Shown: positions 23,354 to 36,024, counted from the stretch's first letter. The stretch: 64,000 bases of DNA from Haliclona indistincta (GCA_964017065.1 OZ024789.1:4836018-4900017); one strand, 5' to 3'. Notes: generated from the letters alone by a model not told the origin. Made by a program: numbers and translations.

Positions 23354-24396
23354 TATGCCACGCGGTAGTCGTGGCATATTTAGGGTTGGCACGAAAACAA
23401 GATGGCGGATACACTAGACTGAAACGAGTTAATCACGTATATCTCTTCTCTAGTATAATCTGACAGTATTTTAATCACCTGGTGTTCATGCTGATTGGTA
23501 AGCGCTTGCAATGAGTCCATTAATTCCGTCAAGAAAACATGTTGGTATGACAAAAACAATAATGGCGTCTCGTCAGGAGGCAAAATTACGGCACGCTCAT
23601 ATCTTCGCTGCACGGGCGTTTCAAGTGATTCTAAGTGTCTGAGGCGTCTTAAACGATTTTTACGATGCCAAAGAGACCTTTAGTAACTGCAGAAACGAAG
23701 TCTAAGGTGGTAAACCAGAGTTCACGTGATCACCCGTTTGTTCAGATTCTTCTTTCTTTCTTTCCTATTCTTCAGAGAGTCTAGCACAGTAGTGAGCGAA
23801 CCAAACGCAACTAAACGTACACAGAAGTAACGCTACCTATGGCCATCAGTGCACCTGACATCTATTTAAGCCTAAAACACTAGCAGAAGCGAGTATTCCC
23901 AGGAAAACAGCGATTTTTGGTCCATAACAGACTCCATTCCATGCATTCTGCTCGAACTCCGTTACTAGGTTACGCCTACTCGCGCACGCCCGTGTATGTA
24001 ATTATTCTAATACAAGCGCACCTTAGTACAAATTGCTTGGAACGCGAGTGCTGCTGCCACTACACATGCATGACTAGCAGTGTTCACAGCAGACAACGAA
24101 CAAATCACACTGGATTTATCTGTTCAGGCTTGTAAGAATGCTAACTTAAGCTTAGCTAATGTTGCATGGTACGTGTTGCATGCAGTGCAGTCAATCCAGG
24201 CCAGTGCAGTCGTCAGTGGAATATTTCTCTTTACACTGTATTAGCATAAGTGCCAACTAAGTCATTAATAAAAAAGAAAATAAACAAGTAATAAAAACAT
24301 TTTAACAAAAATGAAAGAGATTTAGGGTTGGTACATGTTTCGAAAAAGTATGGAAACAAGATTTAAAATAAAAAGTACTGTAACAATAGCAGTGTA
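23354..24396 (+). repeat. Hairpin-tipped repeat (TTTAGGGTTGGYAC copy), the most complete
   Basis: 5' hairpin TATGCCACG/CGTGGCATA with loop CGGTAGT (23354-23378), then TTTAGGGTTGGCAC and AAACAAGATGGCGG. The body contains the GATGCCAAAGAGACCTTTAG block and a pyrimidine tract ending TATTCTTCAG (23775). The 3' hairpin CATTTT/AAAATG (24298-24313) precedes TTTAGGGTTGGTAC at 24321 and AACAAGATTT. Length is about 1.04 kb and no ORF is convincing. Confidence 0.6.
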
Positions 24397-24460
24397 ATAC
24401 TACCTCCCTAAATTTACTGCTTTCGATAGTTGTGGTTAATTTAATAGGGAGGTAGTATTA
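24394..24460. repeat. 67-bp hairpin next to the P-like element
   Basis: TAATACTACCTCCCTAAAT pairs with ATTTAATAGGGAGGTAGTAT, with a loop around TTTCGATAGTTGTGG. A related sequence without the left arm is at about 2095-2140. The 3' edge touches the CAAGGG terminus of the P-like transposon and overlaps its left target duplication. Confidence 0.6.
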
Positions 24461-24653
24461 CCAAGGGCATATCGAGCCGCGAAGCGGCGAGAGGGCATGC
24501 AACTAATGTAGACGGCATAGTGCTGAGTGTTACTATAAATAGAATTTATAACTTATTAATAAGTTAATGTTTCCGGTTGGTCACGTGTACGAGAATGAAG
24601 AGCGCGCGAGAACACACTGCATGCGACGTCGCTATCGATACTGCACTGCGCGC

Positions 24654-26130
24654 ATGGAGCAAGGTGAAGTCGGACAGAGAGTAGTTGGCCCTGAGCCACA
24701 AGGTACGCAGTGCAATGAACTAAGCATGTATTTCACTGGTATTATATTTTACGCATGACTTCGGTCGACTGCACACGACTCGCATCCCGACTGCATGACT
24801 TGTGCACACTACTAGTAGTACTAATTACTAGAGAGAAGAGAAAGCGAACAAGCAGAGGAAATAGTTCAGACCATAAGGCGAAAAAGAGAAAGAGTAGAAG
24901 ACAGGTAAATGATAACAAGTAATAATATCTCTTTTATAGTCAGCTCAGAGTGATTCTCTTGTCGGTACTGCTAAATCTGCAAAAGAGAAAGAGGCAGGTA
25001 AAGTACGGCACCTTAAATCTGATGAAAGAGAACATATCACAAAGGAGGTTAACAGAGAAGCAGTAATAGTCCACATTCACACTACAGTTCCCAGTTCATT
25101 GGTGGAATCTCTTTACCCTGAGCGACTACAACTGTGGCAATCTATTGCCACAACAGAAGAGCTGAACTGTTTTATCGACAGTGCTATCACCAAATATCTT
25201 GCACTTTATGATTCCAACAGCAAAGGAAAGAATAGATATGCAAACCTATTCTTAGAGTGGATCCAGTGCATACGAACATATACATGCACAACTGAACAAA
25301 CAGCACATACAAAGGCTGAGTGGGATGCAGTTATATCTAGGCATGGTTCTGTAGCGGAAGAGACTCAGAGAACAATAATTGCGAGCGTTCTACATGGTGT
25401 GCAAGAGGCCATTCAAAACCAAATGGCAACCAGTATTGAAAAAATCGTCACCAATACTTCTGAACATGAAGCTGAGAGCTTGTCAGATGATACAGCTCTA
25501 TACAGAATTTCGGGATGGGCTCTTAAGTCAGCAATACAACTGAGTGAAAAAGCTATTCGAATGCGTAGAGGCAAAGCCGCGGAGACACATCAAGATTTAC
25601 AACTATTAGCTGCCTTAAAACGGACAAGGGATTCAAAGTGTACCTTGCCCATAGGCGCTCAATTCTTGGATCGTGGCGGCCTCACATTTGTACACCAGAC
25701 ACTTTTACCGTGGGTTAAAGCAACTGAAGAAAACATGAAGCTTTTCATGAATCACAAAGGGTATCAAAAGTATGGAAAAAATTTATTCAAGGTGAAATAG
25801 AAAGTGTTAAATTTGTACTTAACAGATACACTGACTTAATTTTAGGTTACCAAGGAAAGTGTAACATCTGATGCCACATTGTTGACAGAATTCAGTAGTG
25901 CTGTGGCAGTTCTTCACCCAGGCTCAACTACTGAAGCTATTTCAAGAGTGCACAAAATTTTGGCTACCAAAATCTATAACGCCAGGAGCAATGAATTTCT
26001 GCGCACTTTTACTAAGCTGGAATGCTTAAAGCAAAAGAAAGTGGTGGATGTCAATGTTTGTTTAAGAGACTCTTTAAAATCATTTGCTGATAAGAAGCAA
26101 TCAAGAATAGACCAAGACCATGTTGAGTAG
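24654..26130 (+). CDS. Unknown second gene of the P-like transposon (418 aa)
   Basis: Four exons join in phase: 24654-24702, 24834-24904, 24940-25791 and 25846-26130. I do not recognise the protein. A basic stretch near the N-terminus (KAKKRKSRRQ) could be a nuclear localisation signal. The rest is predicted helical and polar, with few cysteines and no zinc-finger or catalytic motif; landmarks are YANLFLEWIQCIRTY and ISGWALKSAIQLSEKAIRMR. It stops 46 bp from the oppositely oriented transposase stop, so the two genes are convergent within one pair of TIRs. An accessory or DNA-binding partner of the transposase is the simplest guess. The first exon and its acceptor at 24834 are the weakest points, and an upstream ATG at 24567 is possible. 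Confidence 0.65.
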
Positions 26131-26176
26131 CTATACATGTATTATAATATCCAACTTTTACATGTACTACTAACCG

Positions 26177-29100
26177 TCAATGTTTTCGAAGTAATTTCGC
26201 CTGTCTAATGTTTAGTGGTGTATCACGATAGTCGTCTTTACTCTTTCCACCTTGAACTTGTCGCTTTGTAAGTAGAGTTGCCTTGGCTGTCTCATAAGTA
26301 CGCCCTGTCAAGTTCCCACTGGTTGTGTGCTTTAACTGACCGAAGATGGTCTCTACAGCACTTCCATTGACCCTTTTAGGGTTAATGTGATGACCATGGT
26401 GAGATGAAAGGAAGTCAGCGACTAGGCCTTTAAATCCATAGACCATCACTCTGAGGAGGTCCCAAGTCTGTATAATTATTCAAATTATCATTCAAAAACC
26501 AGTTATTAACCAGGTAGTGGTGTGGTTAGGTAAAACATGTTTGTGGTTAGATTAATGTCTGTCTTGCATTGTGCTTCACATGCACATACCTGCCATGATA
26601 TGAAATGAGTACTGTCCACTCCTTTTTCAAATTCACCTTTGGTGATCAGAGCATCAGCCCATTCCTTAAAGTATGTAAACCCTTTGTCCAAACGCTGAAT
26701 AGCAAAACCATCAGATTTAAAAATGCGGGTTTTTTTGCCCAGTAGGGTCAACTCAAAAATGCTGTTCAAGGCTTTGAGGTATTCTACCGTAGCAAAGACT
26801 TCAGCCCTTTCCTCAATGGGTATGTCAGTTTCAGCATACTCTCTTAGTTCACTAAGGACCTCATCTTGCTGAAAGAATGATCATTATTTCTAGTTTGATT
26901 CAATGTAATAATGTTACCTGCATAACTTTAGAGGGTAGGACGTTCAAACGAGTCCATGAATCACGGACAATATGGCTCTCTTTGAGATTAGGTACACGTG
27001 TAGCACAACCAGCACGCATTCTTTGAACTTCTCTCTGGTACATATCCTGGAGTGATTTCCAACCTAGGGAAGTACCATTGTTCAAAAACTCTCTTGTACC
27101 ACCACTACGAGACTGAAACAAAGCAGAGACCATGTTCTTTAGCTAAAGAACATGAAAATTAAATATAATGTAGATTAAAAATAGAAAATACCTGGTGACT
27201 TGGACAGATCACAAAATGGATCTTCTTGTTGGTGTACGGGTTTAAGAACCATGCTTTGACCTCAAATTTATCTGTACTGTCACAGTAACTATCAGACATA
27301 ATGAATGATAACATAATGTTAATAATTATGCACATGGACCATAGCCACCACATACCCATAAGCCTTTCTCTCAGCACCAGTCAACTCTTTGATCATTGAA
27401 AGATTTGGGGCAGCTCCATCGCACACAACTGCACATGTCTCGAACCCACACTTGTGAAACTTGAAGATAGCATCCATGAGTGCGGGTAGCAAAAACTTGT
27501 GATCCATCACTCCGTGACTCGTGTAGTGTGGACCAACTATATCAGTCTAAAAATTAATCATAACGCATTGCATAGAATACGAACTTAACAGTCTCATACC
27601 TGTGAAGTCAGATCTCGCCATAAAGTCTGAAGAACATAGGAAGTTTGCTTCTGGCGAAATTCTGGATCCAGTGTCTGGTAGACATCACATAGAGTAGTCA
27701 GTTCCTCATGAGTCATGGAGTGACCTATGAACTCCTGAGTTTTGCTACTCCATAGTAGTCGCATGCCCACCTATTATTACATGATTGTACTATTATTAGT
27801 GTTTTTATAGCAAAATATAGATCCAACCTTGACTTCGTCAATAATCAAGGTACCATTTCCTGTGGGAAGCACTTCACAGCTGTCTGCAGTAGACTCATCA
27901 CCTTCTACAGGTTGATATGACTTATTTGATCAAACTCACTACATGTATACGTACCTCTTCGTTTGCTCTTGTCTGCCAATTCTTGCTTTCTTCTTTCAGT
28001 CATTGAAGCATAGAGTTTTCCTTCCTCCTCAAGTCTCTTCATGCAATCTCCACCTTCTTCTAAGTTAGCATCAATATAGTACTTGAGTGTACGGACAGAA
28101 GGGAGCTGTACTAGCTTGAAACTCTTCAGAGCATCATATGCAGCAGGGCTTCTAGTAAAAACAGCAAGTGCTGTGCAAATACAAAATTAATAATAATAAT
28201 TTTATTATTATTATTAGACGTGGCCAAACCTACCCATTCTGACTGTGATAGCATTCCATCTGTTCCCTTTGTGAGAAGTGACTAATGTTAGCAGAACAAT
28301 TATTGTTATAGATCATAATAATTATACTTACCTGATTTTGACTGGTCTGCATCATAATCAATGCGCTCAATAACATCTTGTTTCCATGCCTCTCTCAGTA
28401 GGTTATGCTCCTCTCCTAGGACTGCATCTCCTCTAGTACACAACTCTTCAATTGCCTTAGACCCTGATTTTTGCACTGAGTGCACAATTTGCAAAAGCTC
28501 GTCGTGCTGAGCATCATCGACTTCTAAATCGAAAGGAGTCAACGCTGACAGTTTAGAACTAAGATTCTTTCTCTCCTTGAAAACACTTTTTAATCTATTA
28601 GATCTGCTCTTTGGAGAAAGATACGCAAGTGGATAGTTTGAATTAACAGCTAGTCGAGAACGCTTCTGTTCTTCTGTTAGATTCAAAGATCGCTGCAGCA
28701 GCTGGTTTATGTCCTTGGCAAGCCGTCTACATGCTGTGCAAACATCTCTAAGTGGATCTCCATTGGGATGGAAGAAGTTGTTTGGAGTATGCCACAGCAA
28801 ACACTCATGTGCATCAATTCTATTGAACGGAAGACCCCACTCGTGCAAATTCTTGGTCTTAAAACGGATATCTTTTGGATATTCACTGAGTCCTGGGCAA
28901 AGCAAATAGCCAGATTGTGGCTTGAGCTGATCTAAATATGGCTGAACACCCTCCAAACTGTACTCTGACTCATTGACAGTACTGAACAGCACTTGCCATT
29001 TGTAGTACAAGGACCCTTCCTTCGCAAATACACAAAGGCGAGGATTGGCTAGAGGTCCGACCTCAGGTAAAATTGTGCTAGCCCTATTGAATACACAAAG

Positions 29101-29435
29101 TAGTAACGTTACTGAACCTGTACTCAAGCTCACTGGGCATGCAGGCTAACAGCTTACCTAGAAACAACGGTCCACTTCTCCTCAGGTAGTTCTTCCAGCT
29201 TAAGCTCCGGATGCTGCTCTTTCACTATTCTTCTAAACGTGGCAAGTTCTCTTGAAACAGTGTCTTCCTCCATAGGAGCCGCAGCATCCAGCTTTCGAAC
29301 TAGCAGGCGACGAGCAGTGGCTGATATCGGAGAGTGGTTCCGTTTGCGCACAGCCACGGTTCTACTCGTAGGTGCAATAGAATCAGGTAAACAGCCATCC
29401 ATGATTGCCAATGCAGCGCTGCAACTGTACTGCAC
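26177..29435 (-). CDS. P-element-like (THAP9-type) transposase, 869 aa, apparently intact
   Basis: Eleven exons on the - strand join without a stop: 29435-29158, 29083-28332, 28266-28234, 28170-27955, 27904-27828, 27770-27600, 27546-27356, 27288-27192, 27142-26918, 26868-26590 and 26467-26177. Features like P-element/THAP9 transposases: NRWNAITVRMALAVFTRSPA followed by AYDALKSFKLVQLPSVRTL; IIDEVKVGMRLLW (Asp near 449); CAVVCDGAAPNLSMIKEL (Asp near 552); HFVICPSHQLKNM; and NGSAVETIFGQLKH (Glu near 812). These would make a DDE catalytic triad. I see no THAP finger at the N-terminus. The start could also be at 29402. A MULE sits 41 bp upstream of the ATG and probably disturbs the promoter. Confidence 0.8.
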
Positions 29436-29484
29436 TATACTATACTAGCTGCAGCTCTTGCTACCCCCGCTGCCGCTCTTGATA

Positions 29485-32400
29485 GGGAATGACTCAATTC
29501 ACCCGGTCTGAAACGGATGATGTAATGCTAATGCATTATTCATAAAATATTAACCCGCGAAACCAAGCAGATTTGGCGGGAAAGTGTGAACGACACAGCC
29601 GTACTGCACTGTAGTACTAACTAATATAGTGTTGCTCAGCACCTCACTGTGTGGCAGGCTGACTCCTCTACTGGTCCTCTCCCCTACTCAAATCAACAGT
29701 TTTGAAACAATCAACATCCAGCTAGTGCAGAAGCCCAGGTAAAATTTTACAACAGAGGATATCATGCCGTCTAGTTTATTCTAAGAATCATTTAGAATGG
29801 AACACTGGACTACTGGATTAGTAAAGCAAGGACTATACTATGAAGGATGGGTCAGTGATCTTGACAGTGTGCTTGCTAGTCACAGTAGAGAAACAGTGAC
29901 ATCCTATGGCACTCGTCGAAGTACAAAGAATGCTGCAAACCTGTTTGAGGAAGATAAAGAGAACTGCAAATCTGAAGTATGTTCTATACAAGTATTAAGA
30001 CTCAGTGTCTGTATTGTTTTCTTTTCAGGAAGCATGCCCCCCAAAATTGTACTGGAACAAAGGCACTGTGATGCATTTAGACAACACACCATTCTGTGTA
30101 TTGGAGAGCAAGCGCTTAGAATGCCACTTTGGTCCACACTATTTTAAAGAGAAACCTCAGAAAAGTCACAGGCTCCAGCTACAAGGCAGCAGAAAGATTG
30201 GCTGCAATGCACATATTATGATTAAAAAATGTGCTATCTACCCTCAATACAAAGCATCAGCCACAGGGAAAACAAGCATCCGTACTGTCAAGGAGAAAAT
30301 GATGAAGGATCTCAAGCAGAAACTCACAGAAGACCCAAAGGGAGTAGAGTCGTCAATTTTGTTCTACGTTAGTGTACCCACAGAAGACGCACACAGTGGC
30401 CATCCAACTGGGAACGGTGTAGCAGGATTTTCACAACGGATTAACGAGAAAGTGGCAACGAAATTGGTGCAGATAGTGGGCGAGGGGATAGTCGAGATAA
30501 AACAGGTATAATAATGCTGAAACATGTACAAAACATGACAAATTACACACTCATGTATACTATAAAAAGCTACGTATTGCAGTATGTTTGTTAGTGTAAT
30601 GATAAACTTTGAATAATTCCACACATACACAGGTACGAAGCTTGCTAAAACACTACGTGATGAATGATCTTTGCAAGAACAATCCACCACACTTCAACGA
30701 TAGAGCCTACTTTCCTTTGGATACAGATCTCAGGAATCACATTTACCGAGCCAAGCGAGCTCTTCAGCTGTCCTGTATTGACCAAGAAAACGTCAATCTG
30801 CTTGTGGAAAGGTGGAAACAAACTGATCCAGGAAGTAATCATTTGTTCAGACCGTATGTACACGCTGAACAAAATTCATCTAAAGTGAAAAAAGCAGGAC
30901 AAACACCTGAATCAGCATTCAGCTCGTTACCTGGAGAGGAAGAAGACATGTTGGAAACCAATGATGACACAAAATGATGAAAGTTACCAACAAACACTTT
31001 TGTGGGTGCATCAGGCTGATTGGCAACAAGATCTCTTAGCTCGCTATGGAAATCTCATGACCCTGATGGACGCCACTTACAAGACTACCAAATATGAGCT
31101 GGCTTTGTTTTTTGTGTGCGTCAGAACAAATGTCGGATATTCAGTGGCGGGGGAATTCATAGTACAGAGTGAAAATACGGAGAATATTAGAGAAGCAATC
31201 GAAGTGTTGAAGAAGTGGAATCCAAAATGGAAACCAAACTACTTCATGACAGATTATTCGGAGGCAGAATTGACAGCAATTGAAACTGCATTTCCGACTA
31301 CCAAGACCTACCTGTGCGATTTCCATCGAGAACAGGCATGGATTCGATGGTGTCGAGACCATAAGCATGGGCTAACAGAGGCCGAATCAAGCAGCCTACT
31401 GGATTTGCTTCGTGCCTGTGCATGGGCTCCACCTGCTGATGAACCAGACCCAACCTCCAATTACAAAGAAGCAGTGTCACAGCTCAAGACCTCACAAGTG
31501 TGGGCAAACCACTCTTCTGTCAGACAGTGGCTTTCTTCAACATGGCTATCCATTCCTGAGGTACATTATTTTCAATAGAGAGTTTAGTTTTTTGGTCTAA
31601 GCCAATTTTGTATTGAGGATAGACTGTACTTATCAGTTCGTATAAGCATTGATGCTGACAAATTCAAAATACTAGATATTTTGCGTTATTTCATTTACGA
31701 CAGATCCATAAGGTTCATTTTCCTAGATCCGGTCACACTATTGTTAACGGTGGATCACATGCTAATGATAAATTATTGACATCATTAACATAGTGTTTTT
31801 CTGCTTAATTAATGATGTGGTGTTATCTGTTACTGTACATAGCGATGGTGCAGAGTGTTTCGGGATGAAGAATTTCATGCTACTGTAGACACAAGTAATG
31901 GCGTTGAGGCACAGAACAAGCTGCTAAAATACAATTACCTTCCTCATGGAAAGCGAAAGCTGACCCTATCGAACATTATTACAATCATAGTCGAACAGTT
32001 CCTGCCAAGCTGTAAGCAGAAGTATTTGTTTCAAAATTACAAACAATCAAGTTTGTACCGTTCATACAAGGATTTTGTTCCGGATTATCTACATAACAAG
32101 CCACATGCTGTCATTCGCCACTGCCTAGACAGAAAGTCGAAAGGTGTCAAGTACGCTGCACATGATGTCCATGATGTCGACGCTGAGCGTGGAATTTTTG
32201 AAATTGACAGAGTAAAAGGAGGAAGTCACACTGTAGACTTCAAAGGTGGAAGTAGCTCACAAGACCTGCCCTCATGCACTTGCAAGGATTGGACAAAGCA
32301 CAGAATTCCGTGCAAACACTTTTTCGCAGTGTTTACTCATCGACAACAATGGCAATGGGAACAGTTGCCAAACGTATACAAGACAAGTGCATATGTATCT

Positions 32401-33875
32401 ATGGACACACTCACCATTGACAAGCATTTTGAAGAAATTCATCCATCACAGTGTCAGCTCTGGGGTATTGTGCCAGCTGAGGATGAGATAGACGATGTTT
32501 CCATTGAAGAGAGGCCTATTGATGAATCTGTCCAACACACTGATAAATCACCTGCTCAGGATGCCTTCAGATGTGATTTACCTACACGAGTAAGTTCCAG
32601 ATAGTAGTAATCATTAACTTTATTGAATATATGCAGGAGCATAACTGCTCACTCAAGGCTGCAGCACAAAAAGCAAGGATTACGCTAAAAGAAATAGAGA
32701 GTCTTACATATACTTGCACAAGTACTACAGATATTGTGTTACTAGGTCAACAGCTGGACGACATGAAGACATCCTTTCAGTCTAAGTTACCAAGGAGTGA
32801 AAGCATCATCATCAGAGCAGCAGTTGTTGAGACAGCTAATCAGACTAAGAAAAAATATGCTGGCCTAATGGCAAGACAGAGACGATGCAGTGTTCTTGCA
32901 GCAAGAGGAAGAAGAGGAAGAAGAAAGGGGGACTCACGTTTTCGAAACAGAGTTGGAGCACGGGCTGATCGCCTACGAAAGGTGAACTGGAAATAAACAC
33001 AAATCTCTAAAATAAATAATAATTCTAACAACTACAGTTATCACAAGTACAAGCAAAGGCATCCAATAAAGACACTTCTCAGAGGTATAGAACAAACCTT
33101 TGAAATAATAATTGTATGTATGTGTGTCTAAAACACAGTACATTAGACCACAATCATAGTGAAAGACTTGGAGAAAAACCTGACAACCCAATAGTCGGTA
33201 AGTGAAATGCTAAATGGTTATAGTATCTGTTCCAAACCTCCTGGATGTAATAGGTAAAAAGCGGTCAAGATGTGGGGATTGTGATGGCTGTTTGCACAAT
33301 GAAGATTGTGGACAATGTGTATTCTGTAAGGACAAGCCAAAGTTTGGAGGGAAAGGAAGACAAAAGCAAAGCTGTATAAAGAGGAAATGTAAGCCTTAGG
33401 TACACACTCACACTTATAGTGCATGGACTTTCATACAGGTCAGAGACTCACATGTAAACAACCCAGAGAGCAGCAGTCACAATCAGCAAGGTCTTCACAG
33501 GAAGATTTAGCCATTAAACGTCTATCAGCAAGAACGTTTGCACAGGTACGTAGCCAGATTAGCAATACTAAGTCCTGTCGATTGTATTTTATTTCAGGGC
33601 ATTCAGAATGGCTATCTGCAGGTCCCACCTGGTGTGACGATGGCTGCCATTCCCCTACAAGCACTTGAGCAGATGAAAAAAACTAACAAATGGCCAGAAA
33701 ACCTTCGCCTATAGCTGATTAGGGTTCCACTCATGCAGACTGAAGTCCTTCGCGTTCTCTCGTGTTCTCTATCTTGATCATTGCTCTATCAGACGTTTAA
33801 GGGTTAAAATAATGCCATGATTATTCATTTATAATGACATCATACGTTTCAAACCGGGTGAATTGAGTCAATCCC
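29485..33875. mobile_element. Complete Mutator-like element (MULE), 4391 bp, 9-bp TSD
   Basis: The inverted ends begin GGGAATGACTCAATTCACCC (29485) and, from the right, GGGATTGACTCAATTCACCC; similarity continues for about 75 bp. The 9-bp direct repeat CTCTTGATA lies at 29476-29484 and 33876-33884. The undisturbed site GCCGCTCTTGATACGCG is present in the small relative of the host transposon at about 38317, proving the insertion. One multi-exon gene fills the element. Confidence 0.92.
29797..33714 (+). CDS. MULE transposase with SWIM and CXXC zinc fingers (about 990 aa)
   Basis: Exons: 29797-29976, 30029-30505, 30633-30925, 30984-31560, 31843-32589, 32637-32981, about 33251-33388, 33439-33545 and 33598-33714. 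The MULE catalytic domain has [18 protein letters not shown] (Asp near 346), [12 protein letters not shown] (Asp near 407), [11 protein letters not shown] and [13 protein letters not shown] (Glu near 531). A SWIM finger follows ([16 protein letters not shown], near 654-668), then a basic region ([11 protein letters not shown]). A CXXC finger ([19 protein letters not shown] with [12 protein letters not shown]; last Cys formed by splicing) is the type that reads unmethylated CpG in DNMT1, KDM2 and CFP1. No stop interrupts the exons. Uncertain points: intron 30926-30983 (58 bp) could be a frameshift, and the junction from 32981 into the CXXC exon is unresolved. Confidence 0.8.
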
Positions 33876-33884
33876 CTCTTGATA

Positions 33885-34072
33885 CGCGCTGCCGCCCTTT
33901 GGTAACCGGAAGTAAGTCAGGACACGCCTGCACACTTTTGCGAACGTCCGTTTATGTTAAGTTTACGTGATTATACGGATATCTATTTATAGTAACAGTC
34001 AGCACTATGCCGTCTACACTATGGTATTCAGAGTTGCATGCCCTCTTGCCGCTAAGGTTCGATAAGCCCTTG
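33885..34072. promoter_or_regulatory. Right subterminal end of the P-like transposon
   Basis: 188 bp between the MULE and the outer terminus. It ends in the inverted repeat (GTAGACGGC-type block, GAGTTGCATGCCCTCTTGCC). TTTATAGTAACAG near 33988 is also shared, inverted, with the left end. It probably holds the transposase promoter, now cut off from the gene by the MULE. Confidence 0.45.
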
Positions 34073-35284
34073 GTATTATCAATTACACTGTATGCCTGTG
34101 CAATCAGCTATACCAAGCCAATCTGTCGTCAACAGTCACGTAACATTTTTTTAATAAGTGAAAAGGGTCACTTTGTTACTGCAATTTCTAGTGCAAACCT
34201 GATTGTTACAGCCCAATTGCAGTATATTATTATGCTCTTACACTACACAAAGAATTTCCATATGCAGGCGGGCACTCGAAGATTGCATAGCGAAGTGACC
34301 TCTTTGTTATGATAGATCATGTGGTCATATCTCTGATAGTGTGGGTATTTAAGATTCGGGGAAACACTGGCCAGACCAGAACACTTTGATACTGCATGAT
34401 AATCAGTGCATGTGTATATGTGTGTTGCTAGTGGATATGGTTACCATAATTATGTGATATTCATCAACAACAACAGCAGTGGATAAGACACACTGTTATT
34501 AGTGGTGTTACAAGCTCTTGTAGTTCATAAATGTGTGTGCATTTCTGTTTTGAGTTACATTTGTAAAAGTGAGAGAGTAGATATATATCACTGCTTGCTC
34601 TAAATGTGTAGTAGCGCAGTGTTATTCTATTGGTTGGCTAGTTTAAATGTCAAATTTGAACCACTTGCATTGTTTGCTTGCTAGTTCAAACTCAAATGCT
34701 GCAGTTTTAAAACTGTTTACACAGCAGTTGAGTGGTACCACTTGACCACCAGAGCTGGTGGATTGGCTGCCTGGCCATACACACTGACACAACGTGTATG
34801 CAGCTTGGAAACAACCACCATAGGGACCAACCAAGCTTTTAGTAAATAGTGCTGTTCAGCTACCCCCTGTCGTATCCAGATTAAAAGATCTTGTCTCTAC
34901 GCCAACACAACCTCTTGCACAATGTGTTGTCTGACACAAGTATGCTATTGCCGACCTGTTATCCTGGGTCACAGGTCTAGTTTGCTATCAGTCATCGCCT
35001 GGTACAACCCTCTCTCTCTTGTCATGTTGTCTAGAGAGCTAGCTGTAGTCATTCATGGTCAGTATGAGTCATGTCTTGGTCTGGTTTGCTCTTTACAGTG
35101 ACCCTTGTCCCTAACCAAATCCCATTTCGTTCATATTACGTCATGTGTATCTGTATTCACTCTTTCATCTTCTCTATCTATCTATCTATCATGTATATGT
35201 AGACACTAAAGTATCGTTTGGACTTGAATTGGGATTTTTTTGACTATACTCAGCTGCATACAGCAGTTCTGTAGTCACTCTTTG

Positions 35285-35328
<44 letters not shown>

Positions 35329-36024
35329 AGGAGTTGACATTCAGTCAGCAAGCTCTGCAGCTCATTACAGAGAACCAGTACAGTAAAGAGAACAGAAACT
35401 TGAGTAAAGGTACCAACATACAGTGACTGACACAAGCTACACAGTACCATCTTACCTTTTGAAAATCTGGAATCCTGTTTTACTTTGAATTCCTTAGCTA
35501 ACACGTGTACAAGCATCCTTATTAGGCATGTCATGCTTTTTATTTCACGATAAAAACTGCTCATAAAATTGAATAGCCTTCTCAGTGTATGTGTACTTGT
35601 GCGAGTATAATATTTAACTCCTTAGCAACTACAAAATTATGTGCTTAACAAAAAAATATGAATCAAAGGATTGGTCGATGATTTCACATGTATACATGCA
35701 CTTTGAGTATATCTAAGATTGATCAATATGTCCGCCTGTGTATTGGTAGCTAGGAGGTACTCCTCTGTTTAGTGTGGTGGAGAGAGGAGGAGGTGATAGC
35801 TCTGATCCTGCTAGTCGAGGGCTGTCTGGTCTGTTTGAGTGATCTGTGTTGCTATAGCGCTCAATGAGGAAACAAAATTTCAATAATGATCTTTATGATT
35901 TGGTATTTCATATGTAAACTGATGATCATCGTTTATACAGGCTCAACAACAAAGCAATATGGACTAGTAACAAAAGACAGGTATAGTAGCTTTACACATT
36001 AATGTATCGTAATGTACATGTACT

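Larger units (their letters stand above)
24462..34072. mobile_element. P-element-like DNA transposon (5.2 kb) holding a nested 4.4-kb MULE
   Basis: The terminal inverted repeats begin CAAGGGCATATCGAGCCGCG at 24462 and end CTAAGGTTCGATAAGCCCTTG-like at 34072. Shared internal blocks are GAGGGCATGCAACT and TGTAGACGGCATAGTGCTGA. Flanks GTATTAC (24455-24461) and GTATTAT (34073-34079) are a 7-bp target duplication with one mismatch. The relative at 37212-38514 has a perfect 7-bp duplication and proves the same ends. Two convergent genes, an unknown one (+) and the transposase (-), stop 46 bp apart. Subtracting the MULE and its 9-bp duplication leaves 5211 bp. Confidence 0.85.

Noticed and set aside
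24462..34072. A single new transposon with two transposases
   Set aside because: The MULE has its own TIRs and 9-bp duplication, and the empty site exists, so it is nesting.
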